NCBI GenBank assembly: GCA_017745075.1
Contig: JAGIAD010000008.1
Coordinates: 1-64,000, forward strand
DNA: 64,000 nt
Reading direction: 5' to 3'
Origin: Sphingobacteriaceae bacterium
GTDB lineage: Bacteria > Bacteroidota > Bacteroidia > Sphingobacteriales > Sphingobacteriaceae
How positions within the stretch are numbered: position 1 is the stretch's first letter; the number at the start of each line of letters is the position of its first letter. Below are positions 8,121 through 16,235 of the stretch, in pieces. The notes under the pieces were generated by a model. The model was given only the letters and a program-made list of their open reading frames with translations. It made no database searches and had not been told where the DNA came from. Both the position numbers and the translations under genes were made by a program.

Positions 8121-8600
8121 ATGGAATCATTTATAAAATTGGGGAACATCGACACATTGAGGCCTAGGATGTCTAAGAGTCCTGATCTTGTTCCATGTAT
8201 TGTACAGGACTCTTTCGTGGAACTTTGTCGTCACAAGGGTTGCAAATTTTTGCATAAATTCCCAATTAATTATTTTGAAAGAAGAAGTGAAAAAATTAAA
8301 CAACGAAAAGATTCTACATATTTTTTTGTTTCGAAAAGCAAATGGCTTTTACCAATAAATCCATATCGAAAAAAGGCACCAGAAAGAAATAGGTTCGAAT
8401 TATTTCGTCAAGGATGGGGAGAGATCAGAATTGTTGGTCAACTTCCACCAAATCGTGATACTTTCCACAGAGATGAAATCTCATTTAAATTTATTACTTT
8501 TTTAAAACAACGGATTGAACAAGAAAAAGAGCTTACTGCTTTAGAAATGACAGATTATGAAGATATAGAGGAGGTAGCATATTACAATAGGCCTATTTAG
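8121..8600 (+). CDS. Hypothetical protein in AT-rich patch
   Basis: A 159-residue basic protein, read from the ATG at 8121. A longer frame starts at a TTG at 8079, but its extra residues (LILSLYLFKLYR) look non-coding. No domain was recognised. Aromatic and charged residues are frequent, with RRSEKIKQRKDST in the middle and a Glu-rich C-terminus (QRIEQEKELTALEM...EDIEEV). Base composition of 7.9-8.9 kb is more AT-rich than the surroundings, and codon choice is unlike the neighbours, which hints at recent transfer. Function unknown. Confidence 0.5.
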   Translation: MESFIKLGNIDTLRPRMSKSPDLVPCIVQDSFVELCRHKGCKFLHKFPINYFERRSEKIKQRKDSTYFFVSKSKWLLPINPYRKKAPERNRFELFRQGWGEIRIVGQLPPNRDTFHRDEISFKFITFLKQRIEQEKELTALEMTDYEDIEEVAYYNRPI

Positions 8601-8663
8601 CATCAGTTTATATTCAGTAAAACCTTGCCAAATTAGATTCCCCTTGACCGGAAGTAAGTGTGA

Positions 8664-8873
8664 ATGAAGTATTTTAAATTGCATTTTGCCAACAGTCATG
8701 CAAACAATGAAATGATATTTCTTAGAATCGGTACGACAGATCGGAAGTCAGATATAATGGTGTCGTATTTTAATAAGACTATAAAGCTATGCATCAACTT
8801 AATTTCTAGTTTTAAAGAAATTATTGAAGCTTGGATGGAAAGTCTTGAGATTATGAATCAATCACATATTTAA
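8664..8873 (+). CDS. Doubtful small ORF
   Basis: A 69-codon frame after the AT-rich orphan gene. It has no recognisable domain or clear promoter, and its composition is close to random AT-rich sequence. It may be part of a degraded gene. It is listed only because the surrounding 400 bp have no better candidate. Confidence 0.2.
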   Translation: MKYFKLHFANSHANNEMIFLRIGTTDRKSDIMVSYFNKTIKLCINLISSFKEIIEAWMESLEIMNQSHI

Positions 8874-8969
8874 CATTTCATAAGTTAGTCGACTGATATT
8901 CCAACCTGACACGCCCTTTTTTACACTCCAATAAAAAGCTATTAATATGGGTAAAACAAATTTGATTGT

Positions 8970-8977
8970 TAATTTTA
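8970..8977 (+). promoter_or_regulatory. Putative -7 element of the chromate operon
   Basis: TAATTTTA lies 23 bp upstream of the ATG at 9001. The same octamer occurs in two other promoters of this window (19745 and 25610). A short inverted repeat, AACAA/TTGTT, at 8956-8971 overlaps its upstream flank and could be an operator. Confidence 0.4.
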
Positions 8978-9000
8978 TCCGCAATAATAGCTGAACCAAC

Positions 9001-9858
9001 ATGAAATGGATTACCCGTGAACGCCCAAAAATAGACCGGATTGCCTGTCCGTGGCTGATCTTGCGTTTTATTGATCCCGATGCCGAAATTATCTATGTAC
9101 CTTATGCAGAAGTACTGGAGAAAGCTGCCGAACTTAATGCCACTCCATTTGATCTGCCCGGGGTAGAGTACTCTCATTATGATGACCGCTGCACCTTTGA
9201 TTACTTTATAAAAAAACATGGACTTAAAGATGAGGCTTTAGACCGCATAGCCGCTATTGTTCGTGGGGCTGATACCGACCGCCATGACTTTGCACCGCAG
9301 GCTGCCGGGCTTGAAGCGATATTTTCCGGACTTTCTCACCAGCTATTGGATGACCAGGAATTGCTGAGCTTTGGTTTAACAATTTATGACGGACTTTATA
9401 TATGGGCACAAAAGTTATATAACCTGAAACATACCCAGGCGGGGCCGGTGGAGCAATTGTTGTTACAGGTTTACCAGCAATACCTCAAAACAGATAAGGG
9501 TAAAAGAGCGCCGGTATGGGCAAAAGTCCTGAAGGAAATGATCCAGGATCAGTTAGATACCAATATGACCATAAGTTTACAACAGGCATCAGAAGAATTG
9601 GAAATCAATCCCACCTATTTATCAAGGGAGTTCTCCAAATACTTTGATAACATGTCTTTTGGCGAATATATGCGTAAACTTCGAATAGATAAAGCCCTTG
9701 AACTGATGAAGGATGATAACTATTCATTAACCGATATAGCCTACCTTACCGGTTTTTCAGATCAGAGCCATTTTAACCGGACATTCAAGAAACAAACCGG
9801 ATATAACCCGCTGAGCTATCGAAAAAATATATTACCAGGTAAAAAAGATACAAATTAG
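9001..9858 (+). CDS. Chromate-sensing regulator: ChrB domain fused to AraC-type HTH
   Basis: A 285-residue cytoplasmic protein with two parts. Residues 1-135 are the chromate-resistance ChrB C-terminal domain (PF09828): WITRERPKIDRIACPWLI, FIDPDAEIIYVP, a histidine-containing YSHYDDRCTFD segment and IVRGADTDRHDFAPQAAGL. Residues about 180-275 are an AraC/XylS double HTH: SLQQASEELEINPTYLSREFSKYF, then LTDIAYLTGFSDQSHFNRTFKKQTGYNPLSYRK. The classical ChrB of proteobacteria has a different N-terminal DNA-binding part, so here the sensing domain is coupled to another DNA-binding module. It heads an operon with chrA, so it probably senses chromate and activates the operon. Confidence 0.88.
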   Translation: MKWITRERPKIDRIACPWLILRFIDPDAEIIYVPYAEVLEKAAELNATPFDLPGVEYSHYDDRCTFDYFIKKHGLKDEALDRIAAIVRGADTDRHDFAPQAAGLEAIFSGLSHQLLDDQELLSFGLTIYDGLYIWAQKLYNLKHTQAGPVEQLLLQVYQQYLKTDKGKRAPVWAKVLKEMIQDQLDTNMTISLQQASEELEINPTYLSREFSKYFDNMSFGEYMRKLRIDKALELMKDDNYSLTDIAYLTGFSDQSHFNRTFKKQTGYNPLSYRKNILPGKKDTN

Positions 9859-9905
9859 TCAAGTACATTCTATTTTGCGGGTGCAATTGAGGTTAATATT
9901 GCCTC

Positions 9906-10418
9906 ATGAACTTATTTAGAACGTTAGTAATTTTTTTCATCGCTATCCCGGCGGTAATTTTTGGCCAAAATACTGCACCTGTAAACACCTATCCAAAGAT
10001 TACAGGCTACGTAGGCATTTTGCATCCTATAGCTACTTTCAGCCGTACCGGCACTGACATGAACTTTGATCACCATTACGTTGTGGGCATGCCAACTGGA
10101 ATAAATATCTGGAAAAGTGCAAAAATTGGTTTTTCGGCAGAGTTTGTTCCAACCATACGCGTTGAAAACGGGGTAAGTAAAATGTCTAATTTTACGTTCC
10201 ACCCGGGAGTCTTGGTGGCTTTAGGCAAAGGCTGGACTTTTGCAGGGCGTGCTGCCTTTGAAACTTCAGGCAGATATGGTCTGACCCCCGTGTTGAATAA
10301 AACAGTTATCAAAGGCAAATCGAGCAGTATGTTTGCAGCATTACCTTTACCCGTAAGATTTGGTAACGACCGCCCGGCTACGTTTACTATCGGTTTTCAA
10401 TTTGGTATAGCATTCTGA
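9906..10418 (+). CDS. Small outer-membrane-like protein in chromate operon
   Basis: A 170-residue protein with a signal peptide (about 1-21, ending FGQN). The rest is a series of alternating hydrophobic strands (ITGYVGILHPIATF, KIGFSAEFVPTIRV, FTFHPGVLVALGKGWTFAGRAAFE, ATFTIGFQFGIAF) ending in Phe. This fits a small outer-membrane beta-barrel. It sits between the ChrB-type regulator and chrA with only 2 bp before chrA, so it is part of the chromate operon. A role in chromate entry or exit across the outer membrane is an inference. I know of no described function. Confidence 0.75.
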   Translation: MNLFRTLVIFFIAIPAVIFGQNTAPVNTYPKITGYVGILHPIATFSRTGTDMNFDHHYVVGMPTGINIWKSAKIGFSAEFVPTIRVENGVSKMSNFTFHPGVLVALGKGWTFAGRAAFETSGRYGLTPVLNKTVIKGKSSSMFAALPLPVRFGNDRPATFTIGFQFGIAF

Positions 10419-10420
10419 CG

Positions 10421-11587
10421 ATGAAAAGCCAAAAATATACCTTAAAAGAAATTACCCTCTATTTTCTGAGATTGGGCACCTGGGGATTTGGCGGCCCGGT
10501 AGCGTTGGTGGGTTACATGCACCGCGACCTGGTTGAACAAAAGCAATGGCTTACCGAAGAAGAATATAAAGAAGGCCTGGCATTGGCACAATTAGCGCCT
10601 GGCCCGCTGGCTGCACAATTGGGAATCTATCTTGGGTTCGTTCATTACGGATTACTTGGGGCAACACTTACAGGCTTGGCATTTGTACTCCCGTCTTTTA
10701 TCATGGTTGTGATTTTAGGGATGATCTATCAACTCTACGGAGGGATGAGCTGGATGCGTGATGTGTTTTATGGAGTAGGCGCAGCCGTTATCGGTATCAT
10801 CGCGATCAGTGCATATAAGCTCACTATTAAGTCGGTTGGTAAACTAAGCATCCATTCGTTAAAAACCAACTGGCTTTTATGGGCATTTTATATTATAGCT
10901 ATTGTAATTACTGTAATTACCCAGCAGGAACAGATTTTGATTTTTATTGGGTGCGGACTTATTTACATGCTTGTTAAATCTCCGCCCAAATGGATTAAGG
11001 CGCCCAGTATAACACCCTTGTTTTTATTTGCTGAAACCGGCTTTTGGAATTACTCAAAAACAACGCTTATTCAGATTGGTCTTTTCTTTTTAAAGGCCGG
11101 TACATTTGTATTTGGCAGTGGCCTGGCTATTGTTCCGTTCTTGCATGCCGGTGTTGTTAATGATTATCACTGGCTAACGGAAAATGAATTTGTAGATGCG
11201 GTTGCCGTAGCCATGATCACTCCCGGGCCGGTAGTGATTACGGTAGGCTTTATCGGTTATCTGGTTAATGGCTTCGCGGGGGCATCTGTGGCTGCATTGG
11301 CAACATTTACACCATGTTTTCTTTTTACAGTGGTTCTTGCTCCATTCTTTAAAAAGATTGCGAAGAATACCAGTATAAAAGCTTTTGTTGATGGTATTAC
11401 TGCTGCGGTTATTGGTGCGCTGGTTGGATCGGTTGTCGTTATTGCGCTCAAATCAATTGTAGATATTCCTACTGCAATTATCGCTTTAGCCAGCGGTTTC
11501 TCACTGGTTTACATCAAAAAACTTCAAGAGCCGCAACTCATTGCTATTGCTGCTGTTTTAGGGATTGTTATTAAAATGCTTATTTAA
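10421..11587 (+). CDS. chrA: Chromate efflux transporter, CHR family
   Basis: A 388-residue inner-membrane protein of the long-chain CHR family, with two homologous halves. The first half starts YFLRLGTWGFGGPVALVGYMHRDLVEQKQWLTEEEYKEGLALAQLAPGP. The second repeats the pattern from about residue 214 with FFLKAGTFVFGSGLAIVPFLHAGVV and AVAMITPGPVVI. Both the GGP-type and PGP motifs are present, and about ten hydrophobic segments are visible. ChrA exports chromate from the cytoplasm, driven by the proton-motive force. It is the last gene of the operon with the ChrB/AraC fusion and the barrel-like protein. The operon has no chromate reductase. Confidence 0.93.
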   Translation: MKSQKYTLKEITLYFLRLGTWGFGGPVALVGYMHRDLVEQKQWLTEEEYKEGLALAQLAPGPLAAQLGIYLGFVHYGLLGATLTGLAFVLPSFIMVVILGMIYQLYGGMSWMRDVFYGVGAAVIGIIAISAYKLTIKSVGKLSIHSLKTNWLLWAFYIIAIVITVITQQEQILIFIGCGLIYMLVKSPPKWIKAPSITPLFLFAETGFWNYSKTTLIQIGLFFLKAGTFVFGSGLAIVPFLHAGVVNDYHWLTENEFVDAVAVAMITPGPVVITVGFIGYLVNGFAGASVAALATFTPCFLFTVVLAPFFKKIAKNTSIKAFVDGITAAVIGALVGSVVVIALKSIVDIPTAIIALASGFSLVYIKKLQEPQLIAIAAVLGIVIKMLI

Positions 11588-11632
11588 TTTTCGATTTATA
11601 TTTATGAAATAGCTTGTTTTCTGACCTGTTTT

Positions 11633-12250
11633 TCATTCAAGCAAGCCCAACTTCGTAGCCTTTCCGATTAGCATAGCGGTATTTTTTACATCGAACTTTT
11701 CAAGCAGGCTTTTGCGATGTGTATTTACTGTTGGTACGCTGATGAAAAGTTTTTCTGAGATTTCGGCATTGGTCAAACCTTCTGCTACCAGCAAGAGTAC
11801 TTCTTTTTCTCTCCGGGTAATCAGGAACTGATTGGGTGCAGGTTTCCTCAAAGCACTTAAAACCTCCATACTGTAATAGATCTGGCCTTTGATTACACTG
11901 TTTACAGCCTCTAATAGTTCTTCTTTGGTGGCATTTTTTAGTACATAACCCAACGCACCGTTATCCATCATGTTTTTGATGATGGTTTGCTGGTTAAAGG
12001 TGCTCAGGCCAAGCACGGCGATGGCAGGGTATAATTGTTTAACTTCCTTACATAGGTCTATACCGCTTTTGTCAGGAAGGTTGATGTCCATTAAAAGTAC
12101 ATCAGGTTGGTGTAGCTTCAGAAAGCTTAGGCACGATGCTGCATTGGTGGCATGGCCCATCCAATCGATCGTTTTTTCGTTTTGCAACAAAGAACGGATG
12201 CCTTCAATCACCATGTAGTGATCATCTACCACAAAAACGCCTATTTTCAT
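11633..12250 (-). CDS. Response regulator, NarL/FixJ (LuxR-type HTH) family
   Basis: A 205-residue regulator. The receiver domain (residues 3-118) carries VFVVDDHYMV, the phospho-acceptor Asp in LLMDINLPDKSG near residue 54, and the conserved Thr/Ser and Lys positions in LGLSTF and YVLKNA. The C-terminal GerE/LuxR HTH (about 140-200) reads LITRREKEVLLLVAEGLTNAEISEKLFISVPTVNTHRKSLLEKF. It is encoded 9 bp downstream of the sensor kinase and is almost certainly its partner. A 20-bp inverted repeat at three promoters of the facing gene block (14.3-26.2 kb) is a good candidate for its binding site. That assignment is inference. Confidence 0.92.
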   Translation of the reverse strand: MKIGVFVVDDHYMVIEGIRSLLQNEKTIDWMGHATNAASCLSFLKLHQPDVLLMDINLPDKSGIDLCKEVKQLYPAIAVLGLSTFNQQTIIKNMMDNGALGYVLKNATKEELLEAVNSVIKGQIYYSMEVLSALRKPAPNQFLITRREKEVLLLVAEGLTNAEISEKLFISVPTVNTHRKSLLEKFDVKNTAMLIGKATKLGLLE

Positions 12251-12259
12251 TGTTCGCTC

Positions 12260-14200
12260 TTAAATATTAATTTCTATCATTACCGAAGTACCCTTGCCCG
12301 GGTTCGACTGCAGATCTATACGGCCTTTTAAAAAGTCAACACGGTTTTTAATATTAGGCCAGCCCATTCCGCCAGATTGCTTCAAAACATCGGCATCAAA
12401 GCCACTGCCATCATCCTCTACCGTAACTGCCAGCAGTTTTTCCTGTGCCGATTGATGGAGCTGTACCAATACATTTTTAGCATTGGCATGTTTGATGGCA
12501 TTGTTCAGTAACTCCTGCACGATACGGTAAATGGTAACCGATGCGGTTTGTGCTATTTCGGCCTGTTGCATGCCCACAGACTGGTAGCTGACATGTACTA
12601 CACCACTACGATCTATTTCGGTACAAAATTCTTTTAGCGCAGCATCGAGGCCATATTTTACCAGTATTTCGGGCATCATGTTGTGGGCTACGCGGCGCAT
12701 TTCTTTAATAGAACTGTCTAACATATCAATGCTCCGTTCAAAAGCATGCGCATTGTCAGGCGTCATGATTAAATTCTCTTTCACGGTATTGAGCGAAAAT
12801 TTAATACCGCTCAGCATGCCGCCCAATCCATCGTGCAGGTCTTTGGCCAGGCGGGTACGTTCCTGTTCTTCGCCTTTCAGCACAGCTTCTGTAGCGGTAA
12901 GCTGCTTTTCGGTTTCCAGTTCATCAATCTTCGCCTGCTGCAATTTCTGACGGTGTTTGTAGTTGCGATAGGTGAGTATAGAAATCAATAGCAAAGCCAA
13001 GGCACCTGCAACAAGGAAATAGATCAGGTTGCTTTTTTGCCTGAGTTGGGCTTTTTGGAGTTTTATCTGGGCTTCCTTTTTTTCTGTTTCAAATCTTTTT
13101 TCTAAAAGCAGCGTTTTATTCTGAATTTCTTCTCCTCTCAGTTTTGTCTCGATAACAGCTGAACTATCTAAATATTTCTCTGCAGTAATCACATCGTGCA
13201 GACCAAATAAAATGCTGGAAATTACTTTTAAATTTTCAAATTTTTCTTGTTTTAAATCCAGACTGTCAGCTATTTTAAGCGAAGCAGAAATATAATCTTT
13301 CGCTGTTTTAAAGTCTTTTTTTAAGAGAAAATAAAGTGCCATGCCTCTTCCTGCTATAACTTCACCTTCAGGATCGCTGATTTGTTTGCTAAGTAATAGG
13401 GCGTCTTCATAATATTTTTGCATTCTGTTCACATCATAGTGGTGAAAATAAATATTACCAGTTCCTATAAGGCAGGCAAGTTCCAATGCTTTATATCCTG
13501 TCTTTTTAGAAATGGAAAGTCCCTCTTTATAGCAAACCAGAGCAGAATCATTGTATTTCAATGATTGGTAGTTGTTGGCCAGATTGAGTAAAGATTGCCC
13601 TAGTTCTATTTCCTTTCCAGCTGATCTGAAATAATGAACCGCATCTTTTCCATATTCAATCCCTTTTTTGTATTGGTACAAACGGTAATAAACATTCTGT
13701 ATAAGATCGTTCATCCGTGCAGATAAATAGGGGTTGTTTATCTCGTCAAAATACTTTTTGGCTGTTTCATAATGATAAACAGCTTCTTCATACTGTCCAA
13801 GAAAATTATAGCTGTTACCTGTATTGGCAGTTGTTTTTGCAATGATTACCTTATCGTTAAGCTCTTTTGCCAGTTGTATGGCTTGTTTGTTGAGCAGTAG
13901 GGAACTATCAAATGAACCCCTTGCATTTAAAATCCCTGTGTAGTCTGATATGAATTTGATAATGCCCCTTTTATAGTTCAGTCGTTTACTTAGGCTGCCA
14001 GCCATTAAGTAGTATTTTCCTGCCGTTTTGATATCGTCCAGCTCGTAGGTATTCCCAATATCTAAATACAATAAAACTTTGGAGGTGTCTTCTTTCGCTT
14101 CTGGTAATAATCTAAGTAAACTGTCTTTGTTCTTGACTGCTTGTGCCTGGGCGACAACACTTATAAAGCCTACCAGAAATATTAGCGCTAATTTCTTCAT
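12260..14200 (-). CDS. Sensor histidine kinase with periplasmic TPR domain (HisKA_3)
   Basis: A 646-residue membrane kinase. A signal sequence (1-19) precedes about 340 residues of tetratricopeptide repeats (ADSLDLKQEKFENLKVI and similar helical pairs). A coiled coil, a single membrane segment (IYFLVAGALALLLISILTY) and a second coiled coil follow. The HisKA_3 dimerisation box has the phospho-acceptor His in RTRLAKDLHDGLGG. The ATPase domain shows the N box (VQELLNNAIKHANA) and G boxes (VEDDGSGFD, GGMGWPNIKNRV). This architecture is common in Bacteroidota and pairs with NarL-type regulators. The periplasmic TPR suggests sensing of a protein or peptide partner. It is divergent from the exported-protein block that starts at 14367. 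Confidence 0.92.
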   Translation of the reverse strand: MKKLALIFLVGFISVVAQAQAVKNKDSLLRLLPEAKEDTSKVLLYLDIGNTYELDDIKTAGKYYLMAGSLSKRLNYKRGIIKFISDYTGILNARGSFDSSLLLNKQAIQLAKELNDKVIIAKTTANTGNSYNFLGQYEEAVYHYETAKKYFDEINNPYLSARMNDLIQNVYYRLYQYKKGIEYGKDAVHYFRSAGKEIELGQSLLNLANNYQSLKYNDSALVCYKEGLSISKKTGYKALELACLIGTGNIYFHHYDVNRMQKYYEDALLLSKQISDPEGEVIAGRGMALYFLLKKDFKTAKDYISASLKIADSLDLKQEKFENLKVISSILFGLHDVITAEKYLDSSAVIETKLRGEEIQNKTLLLEKRFETEKKEAQIKLQKAQLRQKSNLIYFLVAGALALLLISILTYRNYKHRQKLQQAKIDELETEKQLTATEAVLKGEEQERTRLAKDLHDGLGGMLSGIKFSLNTVKENLIMTPDNAHAFERSIDMLDSSIKEMRRVAHNMMPEILVKYGLDAALKEFCTEIDRSGVVHVSYQSVGMQQAEIAQTASVTIYRIVQELLNNAIKHANAKNVLVQLHQSAQEKLLAVTVEDDGSGFDADVLKQSGGMGWPNIKNRVDFLKGRIDLQSNPGKGTSVMIEINI

Positions 14201-14254
14201 ACCCTAATTTACGTTTTTCTGTCTGCAAATTAAATAGCATGAAACCATATTCAA

Positions 14255-14274
14255 TATCCTCTTTTTTAATGATT
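14255..14274 (+). promoter_or_regulatory. Upstream copy of the shared inverted-repeat motif
   Basis: TATCCT-N8-ATGATT, the weakest of four copies (two mismatches in the left arm against AATCAT). It lies 41 bp upstream of the next copy, about four helical turns, in the region between the divergent kinase gene and the exported-protein genes. It has no -7 element at the usual distance, so it may be an auxiliary site. Confidence 0.55.
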
Positions 14275-14295
14275 TTTTAGAAATACGCTTATAAA

Positions 14296-14315
14296 AATCC
14301 TCTTTTTTAATGATT
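14296..14315 (+). promoter_or_regulatory. Shared inverted-repeat motif, promoter 1
   Basis: AATCCT-N8-ATGATT, with the spacer CTTTTTTA. It ends exactly 21 bp before the -7 element at 14337. The same arrangement is repeated at 19704 and 25569. Likely an activator site, with the adjacent NarL-type regulator as the best candidate. Confidence 0.7.
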
Positions 14316-14336
14316 GATGTGCCTCGCCGGTCATTC

Positions 14337-14344
14337 TACTTTTA
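14337..14344 (+). promoter_or_regulatory. -7 element, promoter 1 of the exported-protein regulon
   Basis: TACTTTTA matches TAnnTTTG except for the last base. It lies 22 bp upstream of the ATG at 14367. Confidence 0.6.
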
Positions 14345-14366
14345 CACTGTAATTAATTTTTAAAAA

Positions 14367-14999
14367 ATGAAAAAGCTATTCTTAACTGCCATTTGCATCT
14401 CTTTTTTAAATGTATTGCAGGCACAGATTTTAAAACCTGGAAATGGCAACACCAATAACCAACAAACTGCTACACCAGGGAGTACTACGGTTAACGATGT
14501 CGATTATTTTCTGGCGGTTGCAAAAGTTACCCTTAAAACGGGGAAGGATAATAAAGAAAATGGATCTGCCCTAATTGTAAGGGTTTACCCAGCTGCCGGT
14601 ACCGATAATTGGCGAAAAGGATATAGCCAGGAAAACTATAAATCAGAATTAAAAGTATGGAGCACAAATGAGTTTACATTGCCAAGGGCCGCTGCTTTTG
14701 ATCAGAATTTTAACAGCCTCGCCCATTACAGGCAAACGGGTATTATGGTAGATGTTAACTATAACACAATGGGTAATGGGCCGTTTTTTGGGCTGGACGC
14801 CTGGAAAATTGAGGAAGTAGGTGTTACGTTGGAGTTTAAGGATAAAAATGGGAATCCGCACCCAACCATGGGCTCGAAGACGATCTATTTCACCGATCCA
14901 AATATGTACCTGGATTTTAAAAAATGGCAATTGTACTGCAAAACAGACCAATATTTTAATACGCTAACTCCATTCATTACCAATAGGCCAATGAATTAG
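14367..14999 (+). CDS. Exported hypothetical protein, first gene of the regulon
   Basis: A 210-residue protein with a signal peptide (MKKLFLTAICISFLNVLQAQ). After a Gly/Asn/Thr-rich linker the body has a sequence of strands (DVDYFLAVAKVTLKTGKDNKENGSALIVRVYPAAG) that resembles a PLAT/LH2- or C2-like beta sandwich. Its repeated FFGLDAWKIEEVGVTLEFKDKNGNPHP block describes a regular fold, but no family could be named. It is the first gene after promoter 1 and is divergent from the sensor kinase. It might be a ligand or signal for the TPR sensor, which is speculation. Confidence 0.75.
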   Translation: MKKLFLTAICISFLNVLQAQILKPGNGNTNNQQTATPGSTTVNDVDYFLAVAKVTLKTGKDNKENGSALIVRVYPAAGTDNWRKGYSQENYKSELKVWSTNEFTLPRAAAFDQNFNSLAHYRQTGIMVDVNYNTMGNGPFFGLDAWKIEEVGVTLEFKDKNGNPHPTMGSKTIYFTDPNMYLDFKKWQLYCKTDQYFNTLTPFITNRPMN

Positions 15000-15031
15000 A
15001 ATAATTAGGTATAAACTTTAATCCTGACGTC

Positions 15032-15400
15032 ATGAATAACGAACAGATTACCAATCCGGCACCACTAGATGGCAAAACTATAGCCATCATCAGTTACATC
15101 ACCATCATAGGGTGGGTGATCAGCTATATCCAATATGGCAATAACAAAAGCCAATTGGCTGCATTTCATATCAGACAGTCTTTGTTTCTGATGCTCTGCG
15201 CATTTGGTGTTTGCATTGCCCAGATGTTGTTTGCCTTTATTCCTTACCTGGGCCGGATCATTTCAATTTCACTTAATCTATTCTTGGTGGGTTTTTTAGT
15301 GCTTTGGATCATCGGATTAATCAATGCCGTTAATGGCGAGCAAAAGCCATTGCCTATCATTGGCAATAAGGCGCAGGATTTATTAAAGGGAATCAATTAG
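15032..15400 (+). CDS. Small membrane protein, DUF4870/Tic20-like
   Basis: A 122-residue protein without a signal peptide but with three membrane segments: TIAIISYITIIGWVISYI, FLMLCAFGVCIAQMLFAFI and LFLVGFLVLWIIGLINAV. The FHIRQSLFL motif after the first segment and the ending with NGEQKPLPIIG are typical of DUF4870/Tic20-like small membrane proteins. The function of that group is not established. It lies 32 bp after the preceding gene and 18 bp before the M48 protease, so it is co-transcribed with envelope proteins. Confidence 0.8.
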   Translation: MNNEQITNPAPLDGKTIAIISYITIIGWVISYIQYGNNKSQLAAFHIRQSLFLMLCAFGVCIAQMLFAFIPYLGRIISISLNLFLVGFLVLWIIGLINAVNGEQKPLPIIGNKAQDLLKGIN

Positions 15401-15418
15401 TGCACAAAATACTACAAA

Positions 15419-16231
15419 ATGAAAAAAGCCATCGCCTGTATCGTATTTGTCTTATGTATAGGGCTTTCTGCCTGTAAAACGATACCCGTTACCGGTCGCA
15501 AGCAAATGAACTTAGTGCCTGATGCCATGCTCAATTCTTTGGCCTTTACTACGTATGACACGATTGTGAAAAACAGTACCACGCTTGGCAAAAACGATGA
15601 AAGGGAACAGTTGGTAGAAAGAGTAGGTGCAAAGATCCAACGAGCAGTAGAAACCTATATGCAACAAAATGGGATGAGCAAAGAACTGAAAAACTTTAAA
15701 TGGGATTATAACACCATTGATGCTGCTACGGTTAACGCCTGGTGCATGCCTGGAGGAAAAGTGGTGGTCTATACAGGCCTGTTGCCTTACACACAAAACG
15801 AAAACGCACTGGCTGTGGTAATGGGACATGAAATTGCCCATGCCATTGCCCGTCATGGTAATGAACGCATGAGCCAGGGTTTGCTGATCAGTTTAGGTGG
15901 AATGGTGCTGCAAGATGCCTTAAAAGAAAAGAAAGCCCAAACACAGGCCTTGTTTCTGGGATTGTACGTGGTGGGGTCAAATTTGGCACTGGCTCTTCCC
16001 AACAGTCGCATGCAGGAGAGTGAAGCAGATCAACTAGGCTTGATATTCGCCACGATGGCGGGCTATGACCCTGATGAAGCCATTCCTTTCTGGCAACGCA
16101 TGGCTGCCGGCAACAAAAACAAGATGCCTGAATTTTTATCTACACATCCTTCAAACGAAACGAGAATCAAAAAACTGGCAACATTAATTCCTGAAATAAA
16201 AAGCAAATATTCCAATCAACCATCAAACTGA
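15419..16231 (+). CDS. M48-family metalloprotease lipoprotein
   Basis: A 270-residue lipoprotein, with the lipobox LSAC at Cys19. The catalytic zinc motif HEIAH is at residues 137-141, preceded by the usual ENALAVVMG, and the third ligand lies in the ESEADQLG segment near residue 202. This fits the M48 (Ste24/BepA/LoiP-like) peptidases that carry out quality control in the periplasm or outer membrane. It is 4 bp upstream of the next lipoprotein gene. Its place in a block of exported proteins under a two-component system suggests that it processes, or guards the quality of, these products. That is inference. Confidence 0.92.
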   Translation: MKKAIACIVFVLCIGLSACKTIPVTGRKQMNLVPDAMLNSLAFTTYDTIVKNSTTLGKNDEREQLVERVGAKIQRAVETYMQQNGMSKELKNFKWDYNTIDAATVNAWCMPGGKVVVYTGLLPYTQNENALAVVMGHEIAHAIARHGNERMSQGLLISLGGMVLQDALKEKKAQTQALFLGLYVVGSNLALALPNSRMQESEADQLGLIFATMAGYDPDEAIPFWQRMAAGNKNKMPEFLSTHPSNETRIKKLATLIPEIKSKYSNQPSN

Positions 16232-16235
16232 AACC

